Origin: Candidatus Neomicrothrix sp. UBA7388
GTDB lineage: Bacteria > Actinomycetota > Acidimicrobiia > Acidimicrobiales > Poriferisodalaceae
Direction: 5' to 3'
Length of the DNA stretch: 18,534 bases
Assembly (NCBI GenBank): GCA_002470695.1
Contig: DKNM01000030.1
Span: forward strand, 1 to 18,534
Below, one piece after another: positions 1 through 7,541 of the stretch. The notes beneath the pieces were generated by a model, which did no database searches, was not told where the DNA came from, and was given only the letters and a program-made list of their open reading frames with translations. The translations under genes and the position numbers were made by a program. Every line of letters begins with the position of its first letter. The stretch's first letter is position 1.

Positions 1-151
1 CCAGACTCTCGATTGCCTCGAGTTGGACTTTCGCTGCTCCGTGCCCGTAAAGCTCTAAGTGTTGCGTTGGTATGCCTGCTAATTCCGCTATTTGGGGAAG
101 CGGCAATACCGTTGCAGAATTAGCAATTTCAAGGTCGCTAGGAATCGCCAT
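1..151 (-). CDS. fhs: Formate-tetrahydrofolate ligase, N-terminal 50 residues (partial at window edge)
   Basis: Only the first 50 codons are present; the gene runs leftward off the window. The reading frame from the ATG at 151 gives SDLEIANSAT, then IAELAGIP, then LELYGHGAAKV. This is the order seen at the N-terminus of formyltetrahydrofolate synthetases, whose usual form is DIEIA..., then IAEKLGIP, then LELYGKYKAK. An AAGGAA ribosome site lies about 6 bases upstream of the ATG. The enzyme interconverts formate plus ATP plus THF with 10-formyl-THF plus ADP in the cytoplasm. With a folate-dependent demethylase next door and formate dehydrogenase in the same window, I infer it runs in the reverse, formate-releasing and ATP-forming direction. 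It is divergent from the dehydrogenase operon and shares the 152-391 control region with it. The catalytic P-loop lies outside the window, so activity cannot be judged. Confidence 0.87.
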   Translation of the reverse strand, partial: MAIPSDLEIANSATVLPLPQIAELAGIPTQHLELYGHGAAKVQLEAIESL

Positions 152-245
152 GAGATGTTCCTTTCCGAGCTAAGCCAGAACTGCGCCGTTGGTGTAAAGG
201 CAGTGCTTCCATAGACAATCCACCGTCCGTCGAACTACTGTCTCA

Positions 246-291
246 CACTACGGAACAGTTCCATATTACAGAATTCTTATGGGGCGTAGTG
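246..291. promoter_or_regulatory. Cluster of nested dyads in the divergent fhs / dehydrogenase control region
   Basis: This lies in the 240-base gap between two divergent genes. Perfect inverted arms CACTACG (246-252) and CGTAGTG (285-291) enclose a perfect palindrome GGAACAGTTCC (252-262), arms CCATA/TATGG (261-265 and 278-282) and the palindrome AGAATTCT (270-277). Such density suggests operator sites for one or more regulators, or a leader hairpin. The GGAACAG half-site also occurs at 5479-5485 beside the predicted iclR operator, so the IclR protein encoded at 4704-5447 is a candidate binder (inference). I could not place convincing -35/-10 boxes for either gene here. Confidence 0.4.
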
Positions 292-391
292 CATGTCTTA
301 TCTGCGTCAAGCCTGGCATCAAAAGAACGTCTTAGCCGTGGGGTAGGGTCTAAGGGTTGAAACGTCTGACCTCAAAGACAAAGGATCGAGA

Positions 392-2917
392 GTGAGCGAA
401 TTTCCAAACAAAGCGCGGTGCGTAGTAATTGGCGCAGGAATAGTCGGGAACTGCTTGGTGGGCCACTTGAGCGATATGGGCTGGGACGACATTGTTCTCC
501 TAGACAAAGGACCGCTCCCAAACCCGGGCGGCTCTACTGGTCACGCATCAAACTTTATTTTCCCATGCGACCACTCCAAGGAGATTGTCGACCTCACTCT
601 GGATAGTCAAAGGCAATATGAAGCGATGGGTCTCCAAAACACCTGTGGGGGCATCGAAGTAGCTCGCAGTGAAGAGCGCATGGAGGAATTCAAGCGTCGA
701 ATGACTTCAGCGGCGTGCTGGGGAATTCCCTCAAGGCTCCTTTCACCTGCCGAGGTTAAAGAATTGGTTCCCTTTATTTCCGAAGACGTGATTCTTGGCG
801 GTTTCTACACGCCAAGCGTTAGCGCGGTCGACTCGCTAGAGACGGGCACACAAATGAGGAAGAAGGCGCAAGAAGCCGGCAACCTTCAAGTGTTCGCCAA
901 CACTGAGGTGCTCGATATTGACACAGTTCCTGGCCTAAACAAACCCAAGGTTGCAGGCGTCGTCACCGATAAGGGTCGAATTGCGTGTGAAACCGTAGTG
1001 GTGGCGTGTGGAGTATGGAGCCCGAGAATCGCTGAAATGGCTGGTGCGACAATCCCGTTGACTCCAGCTGTCCACCAAATGGCTGATGTTGGGCCATTCG
1101 ATGTGCTCGTCGAAACAAACGAAGAGCTTGCTTACCCAATCGTCCGTGATATGGATACCTTCTGCTATGAACGACAAACCGCCGGGTCAATGGAGGTAGG
1201 GTCCTACGCCCACCGCCCGATCCTTCATCGGGTTGACGAAATTCCATCGAACGACGAGGCGGCTTTAAGTCCAACCGAAATGCCCTTCACCGCTGACGAC
1301 TTCGACCAGCAGATGGAGGAAGCTATCGAGCTCATGGAGTTCCTCGGCGATGGTGAAATCAAATATGCGATCAACGGCCTGTTGTCGTTAACTCCGGATG
1401 CCAATCCGGTGCTTGGCCCAACAGTTGAGGTTGAAAACTTTTGGTCAGCGGCTGCGGTTTGGGTCAAGGAGGGCCCGGGCGTGGGTCGCTTAGTTGCCGA
1501 GTGGATGACTCATGGGTACCCCCACTTAACGGACCCCCATGGAGCAGACATAGCGCGCTTCTATCCACAAGAACGAAATGTGCACCACATCGAAGCCAGG
1601 TCGGCAGAGCATTTCAACAAGACTTATGGCATCGTCCACCCTCGAGAACAATGGGCGAGTCGACGAGACATCACCGTTGGACCTGTGAAGTCGCGCACCG
1701 ACGCGCTCGGTGCCTTCTATTTCGAAGCTGGCGGGTGGGAGCGGCCACATTGGTACGAGACGAACCAAGATCTAATCGCAAAATATGGCATTAAAGATCG
1801 GGAACATGAGTGGGATCGACGATGGTGGTCGCCCATTTCCGATGCGGAACATCTTCATATGCGAGACAACGTTGGGATTGTCGACCTCTCAGCCTTTCAG
1901 ATCTTTGAGGTCTCCGGCCCGGGCGCTCTTGCCTACATTGACCACATGGTTGTTAATAACTGCGACGTCAAAGTTGGCGGCTCTATTTACACCCCAGTCC
2001 TTAATCCATCTGGCGGATTTCGATCCGACTTAACAATCCTCAGACTCGCTCTGGACCGATTCAGAATTATTACCGGCGCTTTCGACGGCGGAAGAGATGA
2101 ATACTGGTTCCGTCACAATCTTCCTGGCAACGAGACAGTTCAGTTCGAAAATCGTACTAACGCCATGTGCACGCTCGGGGTTTGGGGTCCTAAAGCGGCG
2201 AGTGTCTTAAGCTCGATTACCGAGTCGAGCCTTGAGCAGCAGGACTTTTCCTACGGTTCCTATCAGAGTGTCTTGTTGGGTGGAGTTCCTACGGAAATGT
2301 TTCGCGTGTCCTATGTCGGAGATGCAGGTTTTGAGATTTATACCGGGATGCAGCACGGTGCGGCTCTATGGGACGCCATCGTCGAGGCTGGAGAATCCTT
2401 CGAGTTGAGGCCAGTTGGGGCCGCTGTATACGGAACGAGCGGAAGGCTTGAAAAGGGCTACCGTCTCATGGGCGCAGAGTTAGAAAACGAATACAACCCT
2501 GTTGAGGCTGGCCTAGCTCGAACAAAGATCAAAGCCGCGGATTTTATTGGCAAGGCGGCGTATGTGGAGGCCAGAGAGGAAGCACCTTGCGCCCGGCTAT
2601 GCGTGCTCTCAGTTAGCGACCTCACTTGTGAAGCGGGCTACGAGCGCTATCCAATGGGTTCGGGTAACGAACCCATCTTGTCCCTTTCCGGAGAACGCAT
2701 TGTGGATACCAAGGGCCGCGTTAGTCGAGTCACCACAGCTGGTAGCGCCCCGTCACTCGACAAGTTCTTGATCCTCGCCTATCTACCGATCGAGTTCTGC
2801 GATGTTGGAACAGAACTCAAGGTGCTTTACCAAAACGAGGCGTACCCGGTCACAGTCGAAGCCTCCGGGTCCAACCTCGCGTTGTTCGACACCGAAGGTG
2901 CGAGGATGAAGGCCTGA
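392..2917 (+). CDS. Dimethylglycine/sarcosine dehydrogenase-like flavoprotein with folate-binding GcvT domain
   Basis: This 841-residue protein has the two-part architecture of dimethylglycine and sarcosine dehydrogenases. The N-terminal FAD (DAO-type) domain shows GAGIVG at 14-19. GSTGHAS follows at about 47-53, and its His51 sits where relatives bind FAD covalently. From about residue 430 comes a GcvT/aminomethyltransferase module, with VGIVDLSAFQIFEVSGPGA, RVSYVGDAGFEIY, RLEKGYR and NPVEAGL. The family oxidatively removes an N-methyl group, transfers it to THF as methylene-THF and donates electrons to ETF. The etfB/etfA genes directly downstream support this. The GTG start at 392 has AAAGGA about 6 bases upstream. 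Substrate choice between dimethylglycine and sarcosine cannot be settled from sequence; choline dehydrogenase and an MttB homolog in the window favour dimethylglycine. It is expected to be cytoplasmic, as no signal peptide is seen. Confidence 0.87.
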   Translation: MSEFPNKARCVVIGAGIVGNCLVGHLSDMGWDDIVLLDKGPLPNPGGSTGHASNFIFPCDHSKEIVDLTLDSQRQYEAMGLQNTCGGIEVARSEERMEEFKRRMTSAACWGIPSRLLSPAEVKELVPFISEDVILGGFYTPSVSAVDSLETGTQMRKKAQEAGNLQVFANTEVLDIDTVPGLNKPKVAGVVTDKGRIACETVVVACGVWSPRIAEMAGATIPLTPAVHQMADVGPFDVLVETNEELAYPIVRDMDTFCYERQTAGSMEVGSYAHRPILHRVDEIPSNDEAALSPTEMPFTADDFDQQMEEAIELMEFLGDGEIKYAINGLLSLTPDANPVLGPTVEVENFWSAAAVWVKEGPGVGRLVAEWMTHGYPHLTDPHGADIARFYPQERNVHHIEARSAEHFNKTYGIVHPREQWASRRDITVGPVKSRTDALGAFYFEAGGWERPHWYETNQDLIAKYGIKDREHEWDRRWWSPISDAEHLHMRDNVGIVDLSAFQIFEVSGPGALAYIDHMVVNNCDVKVGGSIYTPVLNPSGGFRSDLTILRLALDRFRIITGAFDGGRDEYWFRHNLPGNETVQFENRTNAMCTLGVWGPKAASVLSSITESSLEQQDFSYGSYQSVLLGGVPTEMFRVSYVGDAGFEIYTGMQHGAALWDAIVEAGESFELRPVGAAVYGTSGRLEKGYRLMGAELENEYNPVEAGLARTKIKAADFIGKAAYVEAREEAPCARLCVLSVSDLTCEAGYERYPMGSGNEPILSLSGERIVDTKGRVSRVTTAGSAPSLDKFLILAYLPIEFCDVGTELKVLYQNEAYPVTVEASGSNLALFDTEGARMKA

Positions 2918-2950
2918 GATGTTCAGCTCGGATGGAAGCTGGGGGTGAAG

Positions 2951-3718
2951 ATGGAAATCCTGGTTTGCGTGAAAAGGGTTCCTGCCCCAGGTTCAAGAAT
3001 TAATGTGACTCAAGATGGTTTGGCCGTAGATACGAGCAACCTCGGTTTCACCACGAGCCCTCACGAGGAGTGTGCCGTCGAAGAGGCGGTTCGAATTGTT
3101 GAAGAGCACGGCGGATCAGTGACTGTACTCACGCTTGGCTCTGCGCTCTCGGAGGAGCAGCTACGCTACGCCGCAAGCGTTGGCGCCAATAAGTTTGTGC
3201 TCGTCGAGACCGACGGCGAACATGACAGTGACGCGCAGCAAACTGCCGAAGCGATTCGTGAAACGGTCATATCCTTGGAAGCGAGTCACGGCATTTTCGA
3301 TCTGATTCTTTTCGGGAACGAATCCGCGGACTCGAGCGGATATCAAGTCGGTATTCGTGTCGCAGTTTCTTTGGATCGACCAATGGTTAACGGGATTAAG
3401 AATATCGACGTTGGGGACACGCAGATCACTGCGCATCGCGAGGTCGATAATGGGTACGAGGTTTATTCCCTAAAGGCTCCTGCCGTATTTGGCATCAAGG
3501 AAGGCATCAATCTTCCTCGATACCCCACTATGAAAGGCCGCCTCGCTTCCAAAAAGGCAGAGATCTCGACGATAAGCGCTTCGGCGTCAGTTGCCTCACA
3601 GCAGCGAGTCCGACTTCACAGGCCGGAGGAAGAAACGGTTGAAACAACGATTCTCGGTAACGACGCTACTGCTGCCGTCAAGATCGCTGACCTTCTTGAA
3701 GAATTGGATTTACTCTGA
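2951..3718 (+). CDS. etfB: Electron transfer flavoprotein subunit beta
   Basis: The 255-residue product begins MEILVCVKRVPAPGS, matching the canonical EtfB start MKILVCVKRVPD. Further EtfB signatures are LILFGNESADSSGYQVG in the middle and the conserved stretch around LPRYPTMKGRLASKKAEI near residues 193-210. The length is normal for the family. With EtfA it forms the soluble FAD/AMP heterodimer that carries electrons from dehydrogenases to the quinone pool through ETF:quinone oxidoreductase, which is not in this window. It lies 33 bases after the dehydrogenase and is almost certainly its electron acceptor. I chose the ATG at 2951, behind a GGGGG tract, because it aligns with family N-termini; a GTG at 2945 would add only two residues. 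Confidence 0.94.
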   Translation: MEILVCVKRVPAPGSRINVTQDGLAVDTSNLGFTTSPHEECAVEEAVRIVEEHGGSVTVLTLGSALSEEQLRYAASVGANKFVLVETDGEHDSDAQQTAEAIRETVISLEASHGIFDLILFGNESADSSGYQVGIRVAVSLDRPMVNGIKNIDVGDTQITAHREVDNGYEVYSLKAPAVFGIKEGINLPRYPTMKGRLASKKAEISTISASASVASQQRVRLHRPEEETVETTILGNDATAAVKIADLLEELDLL

Positions 3719-4707
3719 TGCCCGGCGTCTTCGTCCTTCTTGAGCACGACAGAGGGGTGTTCGCCCCAGCCTGCGAAGAGGCGCTTACGGCTGCACGCAC
3801 ATTAGGTGCTGCAATAAACGAGGAGGTAACGGCGATTGCCATCGGTGTAACGGGATCGGACCTATTGCCTTTATGTAGCGCCCAAGGCGTTTCGAGAGTA
3901 CTTGCTCTTAATGACCCGCTAATTTCCGACTATAGCCCTGAGCTTTGGGGACAAGCGATAGCGGAGGTCCACGAGGCGAAGCAGCCATCTTTAGTAATGG
4001 CGGTCGGTACTGACAAAGGAAATGAAGTCTTAGCCCAGGGCAGCGCAAGACTAAACCTTCCATTTGTTGCCAACTGCGTCTCGCTTGAACGGCAAGAAGC
4101 GTGGGTAGCGACACGGCTGCAGTGGGGAGGTTCACTCTTAGAAGACGTCACAGTCGAAGCAAGCAGTATTTTTGCGTCCTTTGGTCATCACTCGGTTACA
4201 CCAGAGCGTGTATCCCTTGATGGTCAGCCTTCGATAGAAACGCTGGAACTGAGCCTCGACCCAAATCTTGCGCGAAGTCTGGTACAGGACAGGGTGAAGA
4301 TGAGCGAGGGCGCCACTTTGTCGACTGCCTCCGTCGTAGTCTCAGGAGGTAGAGGCGTAGGTTCGGCTGAAGGGTTTGCGCCTTTAGAACAATTAGCGGA
4401 GCTTCTCTCAGGCAAGGTTGGGTGTTCTAGAGCCGTTACCAACAATGGTTGGCGCAGTCACTCCGATCAAGTGGGGCAGACAGGCACTCGGATAGCGCCA
4501 GACCTCTATGTTGCTTGCGGTATTTCTGGAGCGATTCAACATTGGGTTGGCGCAATGGCTGCCAAAAATATATTGGCGATAAATACCGACCCCGAAGCAA
4601 ATATGGTCACGAAGGCCCAGTATGCAGTAATCGCCGACTTACACGAGGTGATACCCGCTCTAATAGCCGAGGTCAAACTGCGCCGAGAGGGGCAGAGCAA
4701 AAGTTAA
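3718..4707 (+). CDS. etfA: Electron transfer flavoprotein subunit alpha
   Basis: This 329-residue product has the C-terminal FAD domain of EtfA: SGGRGVG (209-215), Arg238 in GCSRAV, QVGQTG (251-256), GISGAIQH (268-275) and NTDPEA (289-294). All the usual FAD contacts appear intact. The N-terminal half is the divergent nucleotide-alpha-hydrolase-like domain that pairs with EtfB. Its ATG overlaps the etfB stop in a TGATG arrangement, which indicates translational coupling and equal expression of the two subunits. It is the last gene of the dehydrogenase operon. Its stop codon interlocks with that of the convergent regulator gene in a shared TTAA, so there is no room for a terminator between them. 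Confidence 0.95.
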   Translation: MPGVFVLLEHDRGVFAPACEEALTAARTLGAAINEEVTAIAIGVTGSDLLPLCSAQGVSRVLALNDPLISDYSPELWGQAIAEVHEAKQPSLVMAVGTDKGNEVLAQGSARLNLPFVANCVSLERQEAWVATRLQWGGSLLEDVTVEASSIFASFGHHSVTPERVSLDGQPSIETLELSLDPNLARSLVQDRVKMSEGATLSTASVVVSGGRGVGSAEGFAPLEQLAELLSGKVGCSRAVTNNGWRSHSDQVGQTGTRIAPDLYVACGISGAIQHWVGAMAAKNILAINTDPEANMVTKAQYAVIADLHEVIPALIAEVKLRREGQSKS

Positions 4708-5447
4708 GCGAGTCGATTTCCGAGGTCTTGGCAGATTTCTTGCAGGCGGGGACCCAGGTCAGCCGTTTTTCTGGTGCCCGGAAATCTATAGGCTGGTCCG
4801 TGTGCGTGAAGAAACGCAACAACGCTCTGTCGTGAATCAGTGATAGGGGCAGCGACGGAATTGAGTCCTTCGGCAAACTCCTCAAGGCCCCATGCGTAGC
4901 CTGCTTTCCTCACCTCGTCCACTTTGACCTGCAGTGCCACGGGGTCGGTAACACTGTTGGCCGTGTTGCTCGTGAGTGGCCCCTCTAGGTAGTTAACAAG
5001 CTCAGCCTTCTCCAAATGCGCCAATGCAACAAGGCCAGATGGAACCAAATGGAGCGGAGCCGAGTGGCCGGTCCAGTCTCTCACTCGGACTTCAGTGTCA
5101 GGGCCTACGTGGTCAAGATAATAAATGCTGTCCCCTTCCCGAATTCCGATGCCGACCGTTTCGCCGAGTTCCTCTGCGAGCGTGGTCATAAAGGGCCTAG
5201 CAAAGGAGATTATGTGCCGACCCGGAGGAAGGTTGGTGACGACATCTAGCAAGCCGTCGCCAATCCCGTACTTCCCGCCGCTGCTTTCTTGGACAACAGC
5301 GTTTTCCTCCTCCAAGGCCGCTAGTAGTCGAGCGACAGTGCTCTTGGGTAAACCAACGATGTTCGAGACTTGTGTGACCCCCATCGGAGACGAAGAGAGA
5401 GCTCTCAGAATGGCGAATGCGCGTTGAACTGATTGGACGGATGCCAT
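4704..5447 (-). CDS. IclR-family transcriptional regulator
   Basis: The 247-residue protein has the IclR layout. An N-terminal winged helix-turn-helix covers about residues 5-65 (SVQRAFAILRAL, then VSNIVGLPKSTVARLLAAL). An effector-binding domain follows, with GRHIISFARPFMTTLAEELG, IYYLDHVGP, then GLVALAH and GYAWGLEEFAEGLNSVAAPI. The ATG at 5447 has CCGGAG 5 bases upstream. It sits between the dehydrogenase-ETF operon and the formate dehydrogenase operon, so I infer it controls one or both in response to a pathway metabolite; the effector cannot be read from sequence. A dyad overlapping its own predicted -10 box suggests autoregulation. Confidence 0.93.
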   Translation of the reverse strand: MASVQSVQRAFAILRALSSSPMGVTQVSNIVGLPKSTVARLLAALEEENAVVQESSGGKYGIGDGLLDVVTNLPPGRHIISFARPFMTTLAEELGETVGIGIREGDSIYYLDHVGPDTEVRVRDWTGHSAPLHLVPSGLVALAHLEKAELVNYLEGPLTSNTANSVTDPVALQVKVDEVRKAGYAWGLEEFAEGLNSVAAPITDSRQSVVAFLHAHGPAYRFPGTRKTADLGPRLQEICQDLGNRLA

Positions 5448-5466
5448 AGTTACTCCGGGTGAGTGT

Positions 5467-5483
5467 GTGCCACATTGTGGAAC
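5467..5483. promoter_or_regulatory. Candidate IclR operator, near-perfect 17-base dyad
   Basis: The halves are GTGCCACA (5467-5474) and TGTGGAAC (5476-5483) around a central T; only one position breaks symmetry, and the inner 11 bases CCACATTGTGG are perfect. It lies 20 bases from the regulator's start codon and overlaps the predicted -10 box of iclR. A second TGGAACA half-site follows at 5492-5498, 14 bases away. Placement and symmetry suit a dimeric IclR-type regulator; the assignment is inference. Confidence 0.5.
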
Positions 5484-5502
5484 AGGATCACTGGAACATC
5501 AA
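5474..5502 (-). promoter_or_regulatory. Predicted iclR promoter
   Basis: Read on the minus strand, TTGATG (5502-5497) and CACAAT (5479-5474) are separated by exactly 17 bases. Each matches four of six consensus sigma-70 positions. The -10 box sits inside the dyad at 5467-5483, which fits repression of the gene by its own product. This is a weak consensus match and no transcription start is known. Confidence 0.35.
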
Positions 5503-5612
5503 GAAGGTATGCACTTTAAGGCCATATAAGACCTCGATCCCATGGCGGTTCTACTGCGGTTCACCATTCCGGTTCTAGACTAAACAGTGGGACGAGTTCG
5601 CTGGGAGTGAAC

Positions 5613-7541
5613 ATGCGCAGACGTGAAACTCAACTAGAGCCGCTTGAACGGCTCAACACTCCACTGGTACGAAAACAGGGTCAACTTGTCGAAGTCAGCT
5701 GGGAGGAGGCCCTAGAGACAGCAGCCCACGGGCTTACCCAAGTGCTAACTACGTCTGGACCCGAATCGATTGGCTTATTCAGCTGTTCCAAAAGTACCAA
5801 CGAAATGAACTACGCGGCCCAAAAATTTATGCGCACGGCCCTCAAATCGAACAACATTGACTCATGTAATCGAACTTGACACGCGCCCAGCGTCGTCGGT
5901 CTGGCGACAGTGTTCGGAGCGGGTGGAGGCACTTCCTCTTATTGCGAGGTTGAGGAGACAGAATTTGTGCTCCTTTGGGGATCAAATGCGCGAGCTGCCC
6001 ATCCAATCTATTTTCATCACGTCCTTAAAGGGATCCGTAGTGGTGCATCCATGTTCGCTGTGGACCCGCGGTATACCGACTCGGCTAAATTTGCTGACGC
6101 GTGGCTCGGCCTAAATGTCGGAACAGATATAGCTCTAGCGAACGCGATCGCACGCGAAATCATTGTTTCCGGTCTCTACGATGCAGAGTTCATATCCCGT
6201 TCAACGAGTGGTTTCGCCGAATTTGCGGAACATGTCGATGCCTACGACTTAGCGTACGCCGAACGAATAACTGGTGTAGATGCCGGAGTAATAAGGGAAA
6301 CTGCTCACCGGTACGCAACTGCCAAAACCGCTCAGATTCTATGGACCTTGGGTATCACAGAGCATCACAACGGTGTCGAAAACGTACTTTCCCTTTGCAA
6401 CCTAGCGCTTTTAACCGGCCACGTCGGTCGTTGGGGGTCGGGCCTAGTTCCATTACGCGGCCAAAACAACGTCCAGGGCGGCGGGGATATGGGAGCGTTG
6501 CCCAACAAGCTTCCTGGGTTCCAAGACGTAGACGATGACAGGGCGCGCGCGAAGTTTGAAGCTCTCTACCAAACAACGCTCAACCCCGAACCCGGACTGC
6601 ATCTCACTCTGATGTTCGAAGCTATGTCACGGGGAGAGCTAAAGGCCCTATACGTCATCGGTGAGAATCCAGCAGACTCCGAAGCCGACGTACTGAGGGC
6701 TAGGGCTTTGCTGCAGGACCTCGATTTTTTGATAGTGCAAGATATCTTCATGACTAAGACTGCACGCTATGCAGATGTAGTTTTGCCAGCTTCGGTCGGC
6801 TGGGTTGAGGCTGATGGCACGGTTACCTCAAGCGAGCGACGCGTGCAGCGAGTGCGCGCGGCCCTTGTTCCACCCAAAGGAGCCCGAGCAGACCACGAAA
6901 TAATAGGAGACCTCGCCATGCGGCTTGGGGCGACTTGGCAAGCGCAGACACCCGAAGAACTCTGGGATGAGCTGCGTTCGATTTCTCCCATGCATGCCGG
7001 CATGAGCTATGCCCGGTTGGAAGAGAATAATGGACTTCAGTGGCCCTGCCCAGACCTAGATCATCCCGGGACGCCGTTCTTGCACGGATGGCTCTGGGAA
7101 GAGGGCCTATCAGGGCACGATCCGGCACCATTCTCATTGACCACCCACGAAGGACCAAAGGAAACGCTGAGCGAAGAATTCCCAATTCGCTTAACAACAG
7201 GTCGTGTTCTTGATTCATACAACACCGGTGTGCAAAGTCGAGCGTATAAATCGCCTCTAAGGAAAGGCGCCGACCTTGAAATCAGCACAGTGGATGCCTT
7301 GGAACTGGGTCTACAAAACGGGGAGGAGGTTCTCGTCTTATCTCCGCGCGGGCAGGTCAAGATGCTGGTCTCCATCCAGAAAGACCAAGTCAAAGGCTTG
7401 GCCTTTACCACTTTCCATTTCCCAGATTTAGTGGACCTAAATGTATTGACCAATGACGAATGGGATCCGCTCAGCGGCACCGCCGAATTCAAGGCTGCTG
7501 CGATCCGTATAGAGAAATTGACTGGCAACGACCGTGCCTGA
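5613..7541 (+). CDS. fdhA: Selenocysteine-containing formate dehydrogenase, catalytic Mo/W-bis-MGD module
   Basis: One reading frame of 642 residues is interrupted only by TGA at 5877-5879, read as selenocysteine 89. The sequence runs SCNRT-Sec-HAPSVVGLATVFG straight into WGSNARAAHPI, the expected formate dehydrogenase order. Family features include a His right after Sec and PLRGQNNVQGGGDMG, whose Arg (about 282) matches E. coli FdhF Arg333. Others are ENPADSEAD, ADVVLPASVGWVEADGT and a C-terminal molydopterin-binding domain (LTTGRVLDSYNTG to about 640). The protein oxidises formate to CO2. It begins just before LERLNTPLVRK and so lacks the N-terminal [4Fe-4S] domain, which is encoded at 9267-10148. 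I chose the ATG at 5613 because GGGAG lies 5 bases upstream; a GTG at 5607 is the alternative. Its last 8 bases overlap the next gene. Sec insertion requires SelA, SelB, SelC and SelD from elsewhere. Confidence 0.92.
5877..5879 (+). other. Selenocysteine (UGA) codon
   Basis: The TGA lies at the position of the Mo-ligating Sec/Cys of formate dehydrogenases. It is preceded by NNIDSCNRT and followed by HAPSV, matching the Sec-His-[GA]-Pro-[ST]-Val pattern of known selenoenzymes. The frame continues open for 553 more residues of clear homology. The base after the codon is C, as in E. coli fdhF. Confidence 0.93.
5880..5912 (+). promoter_or_regulatory. Bacterial SECIS element
   Basis: GTCGTC (5892-5897) pairs with GGCGAC (5903-5908) to form a 6-bp stem with one G-U pair, capped by the loop GGTCT (5898-5902). 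Eighteen bases separate the TGA from the loop. This is the same spacing and the same GGUCU loop as E. coli fdhF, where SelB recognises the loop. The loop falls on the conserved Gly-Leu codons (GGT CTG). The lower stem is weaker than the upper. Confidence 0.85.

Noticed and set aside
5607..5879. A truncated formate dehydrogenase fragment followed by a separate gene starting at the GTG at 5910 (frameshift or pseudogene)
   Set aside because: Both parts are in the same frame, homology is continuous through the TGA, and a SECIS-like hairpin follows, so selenocysteine readthrough explains it.
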